DNA of 64,000 bases from Burkholderiales bacterium C2 (GTDB lineage Bacteria; Pseudomonadota; Gammaproteobacteria; Burkholderiales; Burkholderiaceae_C), in the NCBI GenBank assembly GCA_005503085.1, contig SCOI01000002.1:186001-250000 (forward strand). Reading direction: 5' to 3'. The translations under genes and the position numbers were made by a program. The notes beneath the pieces were generated by a model. It saw only the letters and a program-made list of their open reading frames with translations. It made no database searches and was not told the origin of the DNA. Positions 37,943 to 46,745 of the stretch are shown piece by piece (position 1 is the stretch's first letter; every line of letters starts with the position of its first letter).

Positions 37943-38440
37943 CTAGCGCAGGCGGATCTCGCCGCTCTCGCCCAGCGAGGTGGGCGGCTTGCCGGTGACC
38001 ACCGCCTTGGCCATGGTGTAGAGCTGGGTGAGCTTGCTTTCCTTCATGTCCCAGTAGTGGGCGTGGATGATCTTGACCTCCACCAGGGCCAGATCCGGGT
38101 CATCGACCCCGCCGGGGAACCAGGCCTTGGCCAGCGGCGACCAGAGCTCGCAGGCCTTGGCCATATCGCTGACCACCCTGGCGCTGCCCGAGACCGAGAC
38201 ATAGCGGTCCTGATCGGGGTCGGCATAGGCCAGGTTGACCATGGCCTCGGCGGCCAGTTCGTCGACCGGCTCGCCGCTGCGCGACATGAAGAACCACAGG
38301 CAGTCATCGTCCTCCAGCTTCTGGTTCTGCGTGGTCATCGGCCGCGAGTGCAGATGGCTGTTGTCATGCAGGGTGGTGAACATCGCGAAGCGGATGTCCT
38401 TGATCAGGTCCCACAGCTGTTGGCGGGGTGTGGTGCTCAT
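37943..38440 (-). CDS. Pyridoxamine 5'-phosphate oxidase family (general-stress FMN-binding split-barrel) protein
   Basis: 165 residues from the ATG at 38440. The split-barrel pattern is DIRFAMFTTLHDNSHLHSRPM, LWFFMSRSGEPVDELA and LAYADPDQDRYVSVSGSARV, ending with VEVKIIHAHYWDMKES; this matches the general-stress-protein-26-like subgroup. Such proteins bind FMN or related cofactors; the reaction is usually unknown. The PRC-barrel gene lies 34 bases upstream on the same strand, together forming a likely stress operon. Confidence 0.88.
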   Translation of the reverse strand: MSTTPRQQLWDLIKDIRFAMFTTLHDNSHLHSRPMTTQNQKLEDDDCLWFFMSRSGEPVDELAAEAMVNLAYADPDQDRYVSVSGSARVVSDMAKACELWSPLAKAWFPGGVDDPDLALVEVKIIHAHYWDMKESKLTQLYTMAKAVVTGKPPTSLGESGEIRLR

Positions 38441-38474
38441 GGGCGCTCTTTCGCTGGGTTTGGGTGCATCGTCT

Positions 38475-39236
38475 TCAATCCCAGTAGCCGGGCCGGCCAT
38501 GGGCTTGGTGCAGCCGCTCCTCGAACTCGCGGTTCAGCAGCACGCTGTCGTCGTATTCGGGGCTGTTCTTGATCTGCTCGCGCGTCAGCTGGGTGTAGAC
38601 GGTTTTCTCGCTCCACTCGATGCGGTCGATCCAGTGCGTGGCGATCAGCACCTTCTTGCCGCCCGGCCACCAGTTGCGCGTGTCGACCACCAGATAGCGG
38701 ATCGCCCAGGAGGCCTCGTCGAAGATGAAGTCCTTGACATGGCCGAGGCTGCCGTCGAGCGCATGGATGTCGTAGCCGCTGACATTGGCGCTGCTGCGCA
38801 GATGCACATCCTCGGGGGCCAGGTCTTGCTCGGCGCGCTCGATTTCGGCCTGGCTCTGCAGGCCGGTCGGCGGCAGCACCGGCAGGGCCTCCATCGCCCA
38901 CAGGCCGACACCGCCCCAGTACTGCGGATAGTTGTAATAGTCCAGATAGACCCGCTCATGGCGGCGCGAGACCGGCTTGTGGGTGTCGATGCCCGGGCTT
39001 TTCTCGACCTGCTCGCGGCTGAGTCCGACCTGGATCTCCTTGACCCGGCCCAGCGGCGGCTGCACCGCATAGGGCGAGATCAGCACCTCGCGCCCGGCCA
39101 GCCAGGAGCCGGTATCGACCACCAGATAGCGGATGGTCCAGGCCTGATCATCGAAATAGGCTTCCTTGACCTCACCGACCTCGCCATCGCTCGCGCTGAG
39201 CGTGGATCCGCTGAGTTGGCTGATGCTGTTCAACAT
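38475..39236 (-). CDS. PRC-barrel domain protein (two PRC domains)
   Basis: 253 residues from the ATG at 39236, behind AAGGAG. Two PRC-barrel repeats: residues ~1-85 (SGSTLSASDGEVGEVKEAYF, WTIRYLVVDTGSWLAGREVL) and ~150-235 (VSGYDIHALDGSLGHVKDFI, WAIRYLVVDTRNWWPGGKKV). The central linker holds the Tyr-rich VYLDYYNYPQYWGG. PRC barrels act in RNA processing or photosynthetic-center assembly, but tandem copies like this are mostly stress-related. Same strand as the PNPOx gene. Confidence 0.88.
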   Translation of the reverse strand: MLNSISQLSGSTLSASDGEVGEVKEAYFDDQAWTIRYLVVDTGSWLAGREVLISPYAVQPPLGRVKEIQVGLSREQVEKSPGIDTHKPVSRRHERVYLDYYNYPQYWGGVGLWAMEALPVLPPTGLQSQAEIERAEQDLAPEDVHLRSSANVSGYDIHALDGSLGHVKDFIFDEASWAIRYLVVDTRNWWPGGKKVLIATHWIDRIEWSEKTVYTQLTREQIKNSPEYDDSVLLNREFEERLHQAHGRPGYWD

Positions 39237-39336
39237 GGCAAGACTCCTTGGGCTCTCACTGCAATGCCGACAGCTTGCCCTGCATCCTCGCCGCTGCCTG
39301 TAGGACAGCCGGCCCTTGCCATGCCGGAAAACCACG

Positions 39337-40257
39337 CTAGGCCAGATGCGCCGCCAGATGTTCGACCAGCAGCCGCAGCCGCTGCGGCATGAAGCGCTGG
39401 CTGGGCATCACCGCATGCAGCGGCAGCTCGTCGCCGATCCAGTCCGGGAACAGCTCGACCAGGGCGCCGCTGGCCAGGCTGGCGCGCACATCGAGCTCGC
39501 TCTTGTAGATCACGCCGCGGCCCTCCAGCGCCCAGCGATGCGCCAGCGCGCCGTCATCGCAGCTGCGCCGCCCGCGCACCCGCAGCAGCAGCGGCGTCGC
39601 CTCGGGCTGTTCGCGCGGGCGCAAGCGCCATTCCTGCTCAATGCGGTTGCGTATCTTCATCGTCAGGCAGTCATGCGTGGCCAGCTCGCTGGGATGCGCC
39701 GGCCGGCCGGCACGGGCCAGATAGGTCGGTGCGGCCACCACGCAGCGCCGCACCGCGCACAGGCGCCGCGCCACCAGACGCGAGTCGGCCAGCTCGCCAT
39801 AGCGCAGCGCCAGGTCGACATCGTCACGCACCACATCGAGCAGCGAGTCGCTGACGCTGAGCTGCAGCTCCAGGCCCGGATGCTGGTCGAGGAAGGCATC
39901 CAGCAGCGGCAGCAAGACCTGGCGCGTCAGATCGCTGGAGGCGCTGACGCGCAGCCGGCCGCGCAGCAGCGTGCGCGAAGCCGCGCCGGGGCCGCCCTCA
40001 TCGAGCAGGGCCACGCCTTCGTCGAGCAGTTCCAAGGCCCGCTGGCCGTAATCGCGCAGCCGCTCGCCGGCGGCGCTCAGGCGCAGCGCCCGCGTGCTGC
40101 GCTCGACCAAGCGCACGCCGAGCCGGGTTTCGAGCTTCTTCAGCATCGCGCTGGCGGCCGCCGGCGTGATCTGCAGCGCGCGCGAGGCGGCCGTCAGGCT
40201 GCCGCCGCGTGCGCATTCGATGAGCAGGCGCAGCTCGTCTGTATTTTCAATTTTCAT
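39337..40257 (-). CDS. LysR family transcriptional regulator
   Basis: 306 residues. The N-terminal winged helix (ARGGSLTAASRALQITPAAA then SAMLKKLETRLGVRLVERST) and the type-2 periplasmic-binding-like effector domain (from ~residue 95, LRGRLRVSASSDLTRQVLLP) are standard. It is divergent from the quinone-oxidoreductase-like gene, which it probably controls. A TTTCATTTGAAA palindrome (40252-40263) spans its own start codon. Confidence 0.93.
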   Translation of the reverse strand: MKIENTDELRLLIECARGGSLTAASRALQITPAAASAMLKKLETRLGVRLVERSTRALRLSAAGERLRDYGQRALELLDEGVALLDEGGPGAASRTLLRGRLRVSASSDLTRQVLLPLLDAFLDQHPGLELQLSVSDSLLDVVRDDVDLALRYGELADSRLVARRLCAVRRCVVAAPTYLARAGRPAHPSELATHDCLTMKIRNRIEQEWRLRPREQPEATPLLLRVRGRRSCDDGALAHRWALEGRGVIYKSELDVRASLASGALVELFPDWIGDELPLHAVMPSQRFMPQRLRLLVEHLAAHLA

Positions 40258-40263
40258 TTGAAA
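40252..40263. promoter_or_regulatory. Palindrome TTTCATTTGAAA at the LysR gene start
   Basis: A perfect 5-2-5 dyad overlapping the LysR start codon, in an AT-rich stretch between two divergent genes. A LysR autoregulatory site is possible. Confidence 0.35.
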
Positions 40264-40347
40264 CTGAATCGTATTAAAGCGGCTTTTCCAGAAAGCCGGC
40301 GAGCCTCACCATAACAGCCATCGCAATGTTTCCCGAAGGAGTTCCCC

Positions 40348-41367
40348 ATGCAAGCCATCGGCTATTTCAAGGCCCAGCCCATCACCGCCGACGAGTCGCT
40401 GCTCGATCTCGAACTGCCCGCACCGACGCCCGGCCCGCTCGATCTGCTGGTCGAGATCAGCGCCATCGCGGTCAACCCGGTCGACGCCAAGGTGCGCGCC
40501 AGCCGCAACAGCGCCGATGGCCACACGCCGGTGCTGCTGGGCTGGGACGCGGTGGGCATCGTGCGCGGCCTGGGTGCAGCGGTGCAGGGTTTCGCCCTCG
40601 GCGACCGCGTCTGGTATGCCGGCGACATCACCCGCGCCGGCAGCTATGCGCAGTTCCAGACGGTGGACCATCGCATCGCCGCGCTGGCACCGCGCAGCGC
40701 CAGCGACGCCGAGGCCGCCGCGCTGCCGCTGACCGGCATCACCGCCTGGGAGCTGCTGTTTGATCGGCTGGAAGTGCAGGCCCGGCCCGAGCGGCCGGTC
40801 AGCCTGCTGGTGACCGGCGCGGCCGGCGGCGTGGGCTCCATCCTCGTTCAGCTGGCGCGCGCGCTGCCGCACCTGACCGTGATCGCGACGGCCTCGCGGC
40901 CCGAGTCCGCCGCCTGGCTGCGCGAGCTGGGTGCCCATCATGTGATCGACCACAGCCAGCCGCTGGCCGCGCAGATCGCCGCGCTGGGCGCCGCGCCGCT
41001 GCGCTATGTGGCCAGCCTGACCCACACGCCGCAGCACTTCGGCCAGCTGGTCGAGGCGCTGGAGCCGCAGGGCCGGCTGGCCTTGATCGACGACTTCGCG
41101 CCGGAGCAGCTCAATGTGATGGCGCTGAAGGGCAAGAGCCTGTCGCTGCACTGGGAGATGATGTTCACCCGCTCGATGCATGCCACCCACGACATCGCCG
41201 AGCAGGGCCGGCTGCTGGCCGAGCTGGCCCGCCGCATCGACGCCGGTGAGCTGCGCAGCACCCTGGGCCAGGTGCTCGGCACGATCAATGCTGCGAACCT
41301 GAAAAAGGCCCATGCGCTGATCGAGAGCCAGCGCAGCATCGGCAAGCTGGTGCTGGCCGGTTTCTAA
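40348..41367 (+). CDS. Zinc-binding alcohol dehydrogenase family / quinone oxidoreductase-like protein
   Basis: 339 residues of the MDR superfamily. GroES-like N-domain: ISAIAVNPVDAKVRAS and VLLGWDAVGIVRGLGAAV. NADPH-binding: VTGAAGGVGSILVQLARAL (the AxxGxxG pattern GAAGGVG). No structural or catalytic zinc Cys set is seen, so it is a quinone-reductase-like, zinc-independent member despite the family name. It reduces quinones or activated alkenes (inference). GAAGGAG-type ribosome site precedes the ATG at 40348; divergent from the LysR gene. Confidence 0.9.
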   Translation: MQAIGYFKAQPITADESLLDLELPAPTPGPLDLLVEISAIAVNPVDAKVRASRNSADGHTPVLLGWDAVGIVRGLGAAVQGFALGDRVWYAGDITRAGSYAQFQTVDHRIAALAPRSASDAEAAALPLTGITAWELLFDRLEVQARPERPVSLLVTGAAGGVGSILVQLARALPHLTVIATASRPESAAWLRELGAHHVIDHSQPLAAQIAALGAAPLRYVASLTHTPQHFGQLVEALEPQGRLALIDDFAPEQLNVMALKGKSLSLHWEMMFTRSMHATHDIAEQGRLLAELARRIDAGELRSTLGQVLGTINAANLKKAHALIESQRSIGKLVLAGF

Positions 41368-41373
41368 ACGCCG

Positions 41374-42189
41374 CTAAACCTCGCTCAGCGCCGCCACCTG
41401 ATCGCGGATCAGATGGCCGGCGATCGAGAAGCGCGGCGGGATGCCGGGCAAGGCATCGATCGGGAACCAGCGTGCATCCTCGATCTCACCGGCCTGCGGC
41501 ACGATCTCGCCGTCCACCCACTCGGCCGTGTAGGCCACCATCAGGCTGTGCGGAAAGGGCCAGCTCTGGCTGCCGTAGTAGCGCAGATGCGCGACCCGCA
41601 CGCCGACTTCCTCGGCCACCTCGCGGTGCACGCAGTCCTCCAGCGATTCGCCGGCCTCGACAAAGCCGGCCAGCGCGCTGTAGAAGCCCGGCGCATAGCC
41701 GGGCGAGCGCGCCAGCAGCAGCTCGGGGCCATCCGGGCGGCGGCGCCACACCAGACACATCATCGCCGGGCTCAGCCGCGGGTAGCAGACCTGGCCGCAG
41801 GCCGGGCAGCGCCGCGCCCGCTCATGCGCCAGCGCCTCGGTCGCTGTGCCGCAGACGCCACAGAAGCGATGGGTCCGCTCCCACTCCAGCACCTGGGCCG
41901 CACGCCCGGCCAGCTGCATCAGCGGCTCGGGCAGTGTCATCATCGCGGCACGCAGCGGCAGCGCCTCGAAGCCCGGCGGCGCCTCGGCCAGTTGCTGCGC
42001 CCAGCAATCGCGCTCATCCAGCCGGCCGAGGTAATGGCGGCGCCCCTGCACCGGCTCGAACACCGCCGGCGGCTGCGGGCTCAAGACCTGCTCGCGCAGC
42101 AGCAGGCGGCCTCCGACAAAGACGAAGTGCCAGGCCTCAGGGGCGCTGGCTGCAGAGCTGGGGGGCGTAGTGGCGGCGTGGAATTGCAT
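41374..42189 (-). CDS. nudC: NADH pyrophosphatase / NAD-capped RNA hydrolase NudC
   Basis: 271 residues from the ATG at 42189. A zinc ribbon (Cys110, Cys113, Cys128, Cys131) precedes the Nudix box at residues 175-197, with all consensus positions (G, E, G, RE-x2-EE-x-G). The SQSWPFPHSLM motif just after it is specific to NudC. It splits NAD(H) to NMN(H) and AMP and removes NAD caps from RNA. It converges on the oxidoreductase gene with 6 bases between. Confidence 0.96.
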   Translation of the reverse strand: MQFHAATTPPSSAASAPEAWHFVFVGGRLLLREQVLSPQPPAVFEPVQGRRHYLGRLDERDCWAQQLAEAPPGFEALPLRAAMMTLPEPLMQLAGRAAQVLEWERTHRFCGVCGTATEALAHERARRCPACGQVCYPRLSPAMMCLVWRRRPDGPELLLARSPGYAPGFYSALAGFVEAGESLEDCVHREVAEEVGVRVAHLRYYGSQSWPFPHSLMVAYTAEWVDGEIVPQAGEIEDARWFPIDALPGIPPRFSIAGHLIRDQVAALSEV

Positions 42190-42252
42190 GGGGATGGACT
42201 TTATGCCCAAGCCCCCGCCTCGGCAGCCCACCTGCCGGGTTCTTTATGAAAA

Positions 42253-42267
42253 TACGTCCCTGACGTA
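42253..42267. promoter_or_regulatory. Operator candidate TACGT-N5-ACGTA upstream of the HigBA-type pair
   Basis: A perfect 5-5-5 dyad, 9 bases before the toxin start codon and overlapping where the promoter must lie. Autoregulation by the HTH antitoxin is the usual arrangement. Confidence 0.6.
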
Positions 42268-42276
42268 CACTGATGC

Positions 42277-42597
42277 ATGCTCACGATCTACGAAACGCCG
42301 ACCTTTGTCGTCGAAGCGGCGAAGCTCTGGAGCACCGAAGAGAGATTGGCGTTCTTTGCATGGATCGCTCACGAACCAGAGGCCGGCGTTGTCATTCCGG
42401 GCAGCGGCGGTTGTCGGAAACTACGCTGGTCAAGACCTGGCATGGGCAAGCAGGGAGGCACTCGTGTCATCTACTTTGCTCATCTTGAAGCGGGTGAGTT
42501 GTGCATGCTGCTCGTGTATCCCAAGGCGGCGAAAGACGACATCCCTGGCTTCATCCTGAAGCAAATTCGAAAGGAGATTGAAGATGACCGCTCGTAA
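42277..42597 (+). CDS. RelE/HigB-type mRNA interferase toxin
   Basis: 106 residues with the HigB2/RelE-superfamily pattern: TPTFVVEAAKLWSTEERLAF, GVVIPGSGGCRKLRWSRPGMG, GGTRVIYFAHLEAGELCMLLVY and AKDDIPGFILKQIRKEIE. The basic and Tyr residues of the RNase groove (K/R around 48-60, RVIYF) are present. It cuts mRNA on the ribosome (established for the family). Toxin before antitoxin is the higBA order. It overlaps the antitoxin gene by 14 bases. Confidence 0.93.
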   Translation: MLTIYETPTFVVEAAKLWSTEERLAFFAWIAHEPEAGVVIPGSGGCRKLRWSRPGMGKQGGTRVIYFAHLEAGELCMLLVYPKAAKDDIPGFILKQIRKEIEDDRS

Positions 42598-42889
42598 GAC
42601 CAAGACGGCCACGCCCTCTGGCGAGGAACTGGGGCTCAAGCTTTTGCAGTCGGTTCGGGAAATGAAGGCGCGCCAGTTCGCACGCGCGACCGAGGTCGAA
42701 GTCAACGAGGTCGTCCAAGCCCGGCAAAGCACCGGCCTCTCGCAGGCGGAGTTTGCTTCCGCGCTCAGCATCTCGAAGCGAACGCTGCAGGAGTGGGAGC
42801 AAGGCAGGCGGGCGCCGTCTGGTGCCGCGCAGGCGCTCATTCGCATCGCCAGAAAGCACCCCGAGGTGGTGCGCGAAGCGCTCGCCTGA
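42584..42889 (+). CDS. HigA-type HTH antitoxin
   Basis: 101 residues from the ATG at 42584, with AAGGAG seven bases upstream; a TTG at 42578 is open but poorly spaced. The XRE helix-turn-helix is RQSTGLSQAEFASALSISKR then TLQEWEQGRRAPSGAAQAL, typical of NadS/HigA antitoxins. It neutralises the toxin and probably represses from the TACGT dyad. Confidence 0.92.
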   Translation: MTARKTKTATPSGEELGLKLLQSVREMKARQFARATEVEVNEVVQARQSTGLSQAEFASALSISKRTLQEWEQGRRAPSGAAQALIRIARKHPEVVREALA

Positions 42890-42957
42890 GCGCACCCGCA
42901 AGCAAAGGCATCGCGGGGGCACTCCACGGCACCGCTCCCTCACCTCATTTGGCAGAT

Positions 42958-43467
42958 ATGAAACTCTATGAGCGCGCCGGTGACGATGAGATACACCGGA
43001 TCATGCAGTTGTTCCCCGACCTGGATCGATTCGTTTTTGATCCTTCCTCCACAAGCTACGAGAAAGTAGCCATCTCCGTCTTTGACGGATGGCTTGGGCC
43101 AGACAGGTTGCATATGCTCGACTGCGATAGCCGGGAACGAGCGAAGAGAAACCAGAAGCTCCTTTCTCATTGGCAGAAGATATTTGAAAGGACTTCGGTC
43201 CTCGCAGTTCATCTACGGGGTAAAGCCAAGCAGAGGCTTTTGATCCGCCGGTTTGCCAGTCAGGCGAGCTTTCTTAAGCTGGCTGACTATCACCCGTACA
43301 AACCCAGTTCACGCTTTCAACTGATCGCCCTCCCGGATCTTGAGGCGCTGTACATGGAAAACTGGGACGACACCAACGTGCTGTGGTTCAAGTCCATGGA
43401 AAAGGCGAGACCCGTCATCGAATGGGCTGCCGAATGCGGTTTGCATCAGATCGCATATGACGGCTAG
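42958..43467 (+). CDS. Orphan hypothetical protein, 169 aa, low-GC
   Basis: 169 residues starting MKLYERAGDDEIHRIMQLFP. Predicted soluble, mixed alpha/beta, with WQKIFERTSVLAVHLRGKAK and WDDTNVLWFKSMEKARPVIE as the best-defined segments; no motif is recognised. Base composition is visibly more AT-rich than every neighbour, and codon choice includes many A/T-ending codons, pointing to recent transfer. No good ribosome site precedes the ATG. It follows the HigBA-type pair by 68 bases. It could be toxin-system cargo or an immunity-type protein, but this is a guess. Confidence 0.65.
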   Translation: MKLYERAGDDEIHRIMQLFPDLDRFVFDPSSTSYEKVAISVFDGWLGPDRLHMLDCDSRERAKRNQKLLSHWQKIFERTSVLAVHLRGKAKQRLLIRRFASQASFLKLADYHPYKPSSRFQLIALPDLEALYMENWDDTNVLWFKSMEKARPVIEWAAECGLHQIAYDG

Positions 43468-43512
43468 CTTCGACTTTGATGTCACCCTTTGGTCGATTCG
43501 ACATCCGGCAAC

Positions 43513-44553
43513 ATGGCCGCCAGCCGCCCGCCCCAACTAAGCCAGCCCACCGAAATCTCGTATGCGCCGCCCTCCCCCTCAATGCAGCTGACCGGCCAGC
43601 CCCACCAACTCCCCTGCCCCCAATGCGCCGCGCCGATGGCGCATCTGAACCTGGCCAGCCATGGCAGCGCGAGCGTGCCGGTGGACCATTGCGCGCCATG
43701 CCGGCTGGTCTGGTTCGACCGGCTGGAATCGGTGCAATTGGCAGGCCTGGGCTGGATCGCGCTACTGCGCGAGTTGCAGGAGCCGCAGGGGCCGCAGGGG
43801 CCGAGCATGCCGCTGCCGGCGCCGCGTGCGGCCAAGCTGGCCTGCCCGGTTTGCCGCGTCACGCTCAAGCCGGTGCAGAACAGCACCCGCTTCGGCCGCT
43901 TCCCGGCGCTGGAGTGCCCGAGCTGCGGCGGCCATCTGCACAGCCACGCCGGTGTGCTGGCCGAGCGCGGCCTGGTGCGACCGCTGCTGCCGGCCGACCG
44001 CCGGGTGCTGCAGGACGAGCGCCGCGCGCTGTGCTGCCTGAACTGCGGCGCGCCCGCCGAGGGGCGCGAGGAGGCCTGCCGATATTGCGAGAGCCCGCTG
44101 TTGATGTTGGACCTGCCGCGCCTGACCCAGGCGCTGCGGCTGGGGCCAGGCCGTGACCCACAGACCGGCGAGCGCCAACGCCCCGCCGCGCTGTGGGCCT
44201 GGGCCTGCCACGGCTGCGGCGCCGCGCTGGACCCGAGCCGCCACACCGCCTGCACCCAATGCGGCCATGCGGTGCTGGCGCCCTCGCTGCTGGACCTGAC
44301 ACCGCTGCTGGACAAGGTGGAGGCCGAGTGGCGGGCCGATATCGCGGCCAGAGCCGCACGAAGGCAGTCTCAGACCGCGTCGGCGCTGCGCCCCAACAAG
44401 CGGACCCGCGACTGGCGGGACACCACGATGGCCCGTATGTTGGACCAACTCAGGGGAGACGCCGACGACGATGCCCCGACCGGGGCCGCGCTGCTCACCG
44501 TGCTGTGTGGAATCTTGCTGTTTCTGCTGCTTCGATGGTGGCTGGGCGGCTGA
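43513..44553 (+). CDS. Multi-zinc-ribbon protein with C-terminal membrane helix
   Basis: 346 residues from the ATG at 43513 (a later ATG at 43582 is an alternative; neither has a clear ribosome site). Four Cys-pair zinc-ribbon modules: CPQCAAPM...CAPC (~35-65), CPVC...CPSCGG (~112-140), CLNCGAPAEG...CRYC (~177-192) and CHGCG...CTQCG (~235-255). The second Cys pair in module 1 is followed by LVWFDR, as in TFIIB-type zf-ribbon proteins. The end LLTVLCGILLFLLLRWWLGG is a tail anchor. Function unknown; the layout suggests a membrane-linked assembly or nucleic-acid-binding factor. Confidence 0.75.
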   Translation: MAASRPPQLSQPTEISYAPPSPSMQLTGQPHQLPCPQCAAPMAHLNLASHGSASVPVDHCAPCRLVWFDRLESVQLAGLGWIALLRELQEPQGPQGPSMPLPAPRAAKLACPVCRVTLKPVQNSTRFGRFPALECPSCGGHLHSHAGVLAERGLVRPLLPADRRVLQDERRALCCLNCGAPAEGREEACRYCESPLLMLDLPRLTQALRLGPGRDPQTGERQRPAALWAWACHGCGAALDPSRHTACTQCGHAVLAPSLLDLTPLLDKVEAEWRADIAARAARRQSQTASALRPNKRTRDWRDTTMARMLDQLRGDADDDAPTGAALLTVLCGILLFLLLRWWLGG

Positions 44554-44559
44554 CCAGAC

Positions 44560-46557
44560 TCAGAAGTGAATGCCCTTCATCATCTGCTGCAGCGCAATCG
44601 CTTCGGCCGAGAGCTGGGGCTTGCCGCCCTTCTCGCCCTTGGCCGCATCGCTGTCCGGGAACATGCGGAAGCTGGTGTTCATCGCGATCTGCGCCACCCG
44701 CGGCGCCAGCGCATGCATCAGCTGGCCGGTGATGCCCAGCCGGGTCGCGATGCGCACCGGCTTGGCGATGCAGGCCTGGGCGATCATGTCGGCGGCCTCC
44801 TCGGGCGCCAGGGTCGGCACATTGTTGTAGATCTTGGTCGGCGCGATCATCGGCGTGCGCACCAGCGGCATATTGATGGTGGTGAAGGTGATGCCCTGGT
44901 CGGCGAACTCGCTGGAGGCGCAGCGTGTCCAGGCGTCCAGCGCGGCCTTGCTGGCCACATAGGCCGAGAAGCGCGGCGCATTGGTCAGCACGCCGATGCT
45001 GGAGATATTGACCACATGGCCCTTCTTCTTGGCCACCATGCCGGGCAGCAGGCCCATGGTCACGCGCAGGCAGCCGAAGTAGTTCAGCTGCATCGTGCGC
45101 TCGTAGTCGTGGAAGCGCTCGTAGCTGCCCTCGATGGCGCGGCGGATCGAGCGGCCGGCGTTGTTGATCAGGAAGTCGACACCGCCGAAATTCGTGCTGA
45201 TCCAGGCCATCAGCTCGGCGCAGCTCTGCTCGTTGGCGATATCGGCCGAGAAGCTGTGCACCTGGGCCTTGGGGCCGGCGAAGCTGCGGATCTCCTGTTC
45301 GGCCTCGGCCAGCTTGGCAGCGTCGCGCGCGCAGATCAGCGTGATCGCGCCGGCCTCGGCAAACTTCATCGCTGCCGCCAGGCCGATGCCCGAGGAGCCG
45401 CCGGTCACCAGCACCACCTTGCCGGCGGTCGCCCCCTTCAGGCTGCGGTCGATGAAGAGGTCGGGGTCGAGATGACGCTCCCAGTAGTCCCACAGCCGCC
45501 AGGCATAGTCCTTCAGGTTCGGGCAGGCAATACCTGACCCTTTCAGCGCGGCCGCGGTCTCGCGGCAGTCGAAGCGGGTCGGGTAGTTGATGAAGGTCAG
45601 CATGTCCTCGGGCAGGCCCAGGTCCTTCATCACCGCATGGCGGATGCGCCGCACCGGCGCCAGCGCCATCAAGCCCTTCTTGACGCTCTTGGGGATGAAG
45701 CCCAGCAGCGCGGCGTTGACGAACAGATTCATCTTCGGCGCGTGGGCGGCCTTGGAGAAGATGTCCAGCACATCGCCGACGCGGTAGCCCACCGGGTCGA
45801 CCAGATGGAAGCAGGCGCCGCTCTTCCTGGCCTGCTGATGGCTGATGTGGTCCAGCGCGTTGACGACGAAGTCCACCGGCACGATGTTGACGCGCCCGCC
45901 CTCCAGGCCCACCGAGGGCATCCAGGGCGGCAGGATCTGGCGCAGGCGCTGGATCAGCTTGAAGAAGTAGTAGGGGCCGTCGATCTTGTCGGCCTCGCCG
46001 GTGGCCGAGTCGCCCACCACCATGGCCGGCCGGTAGACGGTCCAGGGCCTCTTGCACTCCTTGCGCACGATCTTCTCGCTCTCGTGCTTGGTCATGAAGT
46101 AAGGGTGATCGAGGCCCTCGGCCTCCTCGAACATGTCCTCGCGGAACACGCCCTCATACAGACCGGCCGCCGCGATCGACGAGACATGGTGGACATGGCC
46201 GGCCTCGATGGCCTGGGCGAACTCGACCAGGGCGCGGGTGCCGTCGATATTGGCCCGCACCTGCTCGTCCTCGGGCGCGGCCAGATCGTAGATCGCGGCC
46301 AGGTGGTAGACATGGTCGACCTTGCCCTTCAGCGCCTTGATCTGATCGGCCGCCACGCCCAGCTTCTTTGCGTTCAGATCGCCGAACACCGGCAGCGCGC
46401 GCGTCTTGGCTACGCCCCAGAACTCCAGCAGGGCCGGCACCTTGTCGCGACTCTCCTCGCGCAGCAGGAAGTGGACCGTGCTGCCGCGTCGCGCCAGCAG
46501 TTTCTTGACCAGGCGTTTGCCGATGAAGCCGGTGGCGCCGGTGACGAAATACTGCAT
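44560..46557 (-). CDS. Two-domain fatty acyl-CoA reductase-like SDR fusion (alcohol-forming type)
   Basis: 665 residues from the ATG at 46557, behind GGAG. Domain 1 (~1-350) is an extended SDR: TGATGFIG at 6-13 and catalytic Y153-x3-K157, with a sterile-like C-terminal part. Domain 2 (~378-640) is a classical SDR: TGGSSGIG at 385-392, NNAG at 465-468, and Y533-x3-K537. The same order and length are known from the Marinobacter alcohol-forming fatty acyl-CoA reductase (about 660 residues), where domain 2 makes the aldehyde and domain 1 reduces it. Recalled similarity, not searched. Divergent from the phasin gene. Confidence 0.82.
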   Translation of the reverse strand: MQYFVTGATGFIGKRLVKKLLARRGSTVHFLLREESRDKVPALLEFWGVAKTRALPVFGDLNAKKLGVAADQIKALKGKVDHVYHLAAIYDLAAPEDEQVRANIDGTRALVEFAQAIEAGHVHHVSSIAAAGLYEGVFREDMFEEAEGLDHPYFMTKHESEKIVRKECKRPWTVYRPAMVVGDSATGEADKIDGPYYFFKLIQRLRQILPPWMPSVGLEGGRVNIVPVDFVVNALDHISHQQARKSGACFHLVDPVGYRVGDVLDIFSKAAHAPKMNLFVNAALLGFIPKSVKKGLMALAPVRRIRHAVMKDLGLPEDMLTFINYPTRFDCRETAAALKGSGIACPNLKDYAWRLWDYWERHLDPDLFIDRSLKGATAGKVVLVTGGSSGIGLAAAMKFAEAGAITLICARDAAKLAEAEQEIRSFAGPKAQVHSFSADIANEQSCAELMAWISTNFGGVDFLINNAGRSIRRAIEGSYERFHDYERTMQLNYFGCLRVTMGLLPGMVAKKKGHVVNISSIGVLTNAPRFSAYVASKAALDAWTRCASSEFADQGITFTTINMPLVRTPMIAPTKIYNNVPTLAPEEAADMIAQACIAKPVRIATRLGITGQLMHALAPRVAQIAMNTSFRMFPDSDAAKGEKGGKPQLSAEAIALQQMMKGIHF

Positions 46558-46620
46558 GCTGTGTCTCCATTGGGATGTTTGCGGCCATTCTTGACCAACT
46601 GCGCCGGGCCGCCGCTGCGC

Positions 46621-46646
46621 GCTTTCCCGAAGCTGTCGCTTTCCCG
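46621..46646. repeat. Direct repeat GCTTTCCCG x2, 17 bp apart, in the FAR/phasin divergent region
   Basis: GCTTTCCCG occurs at 46621-46629 and 46638-46646 in the 188-base gap between the two divergent genes. A paired factor site (for example for a PHA regulator) is possible. A -10-like TATAGT is at 46706-46711 before the phasin gene. Confidence 0.4.
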
Positions 46647-46745
46647 GAGGTGGGCGATAGAGCGCACTCACTAGGATTGGCCGCTGCGGCCGCCTGTTGC
46701 GGCCCTATAGTGAAGCCACCCTCCACAGACATAGGACCGCAGACC

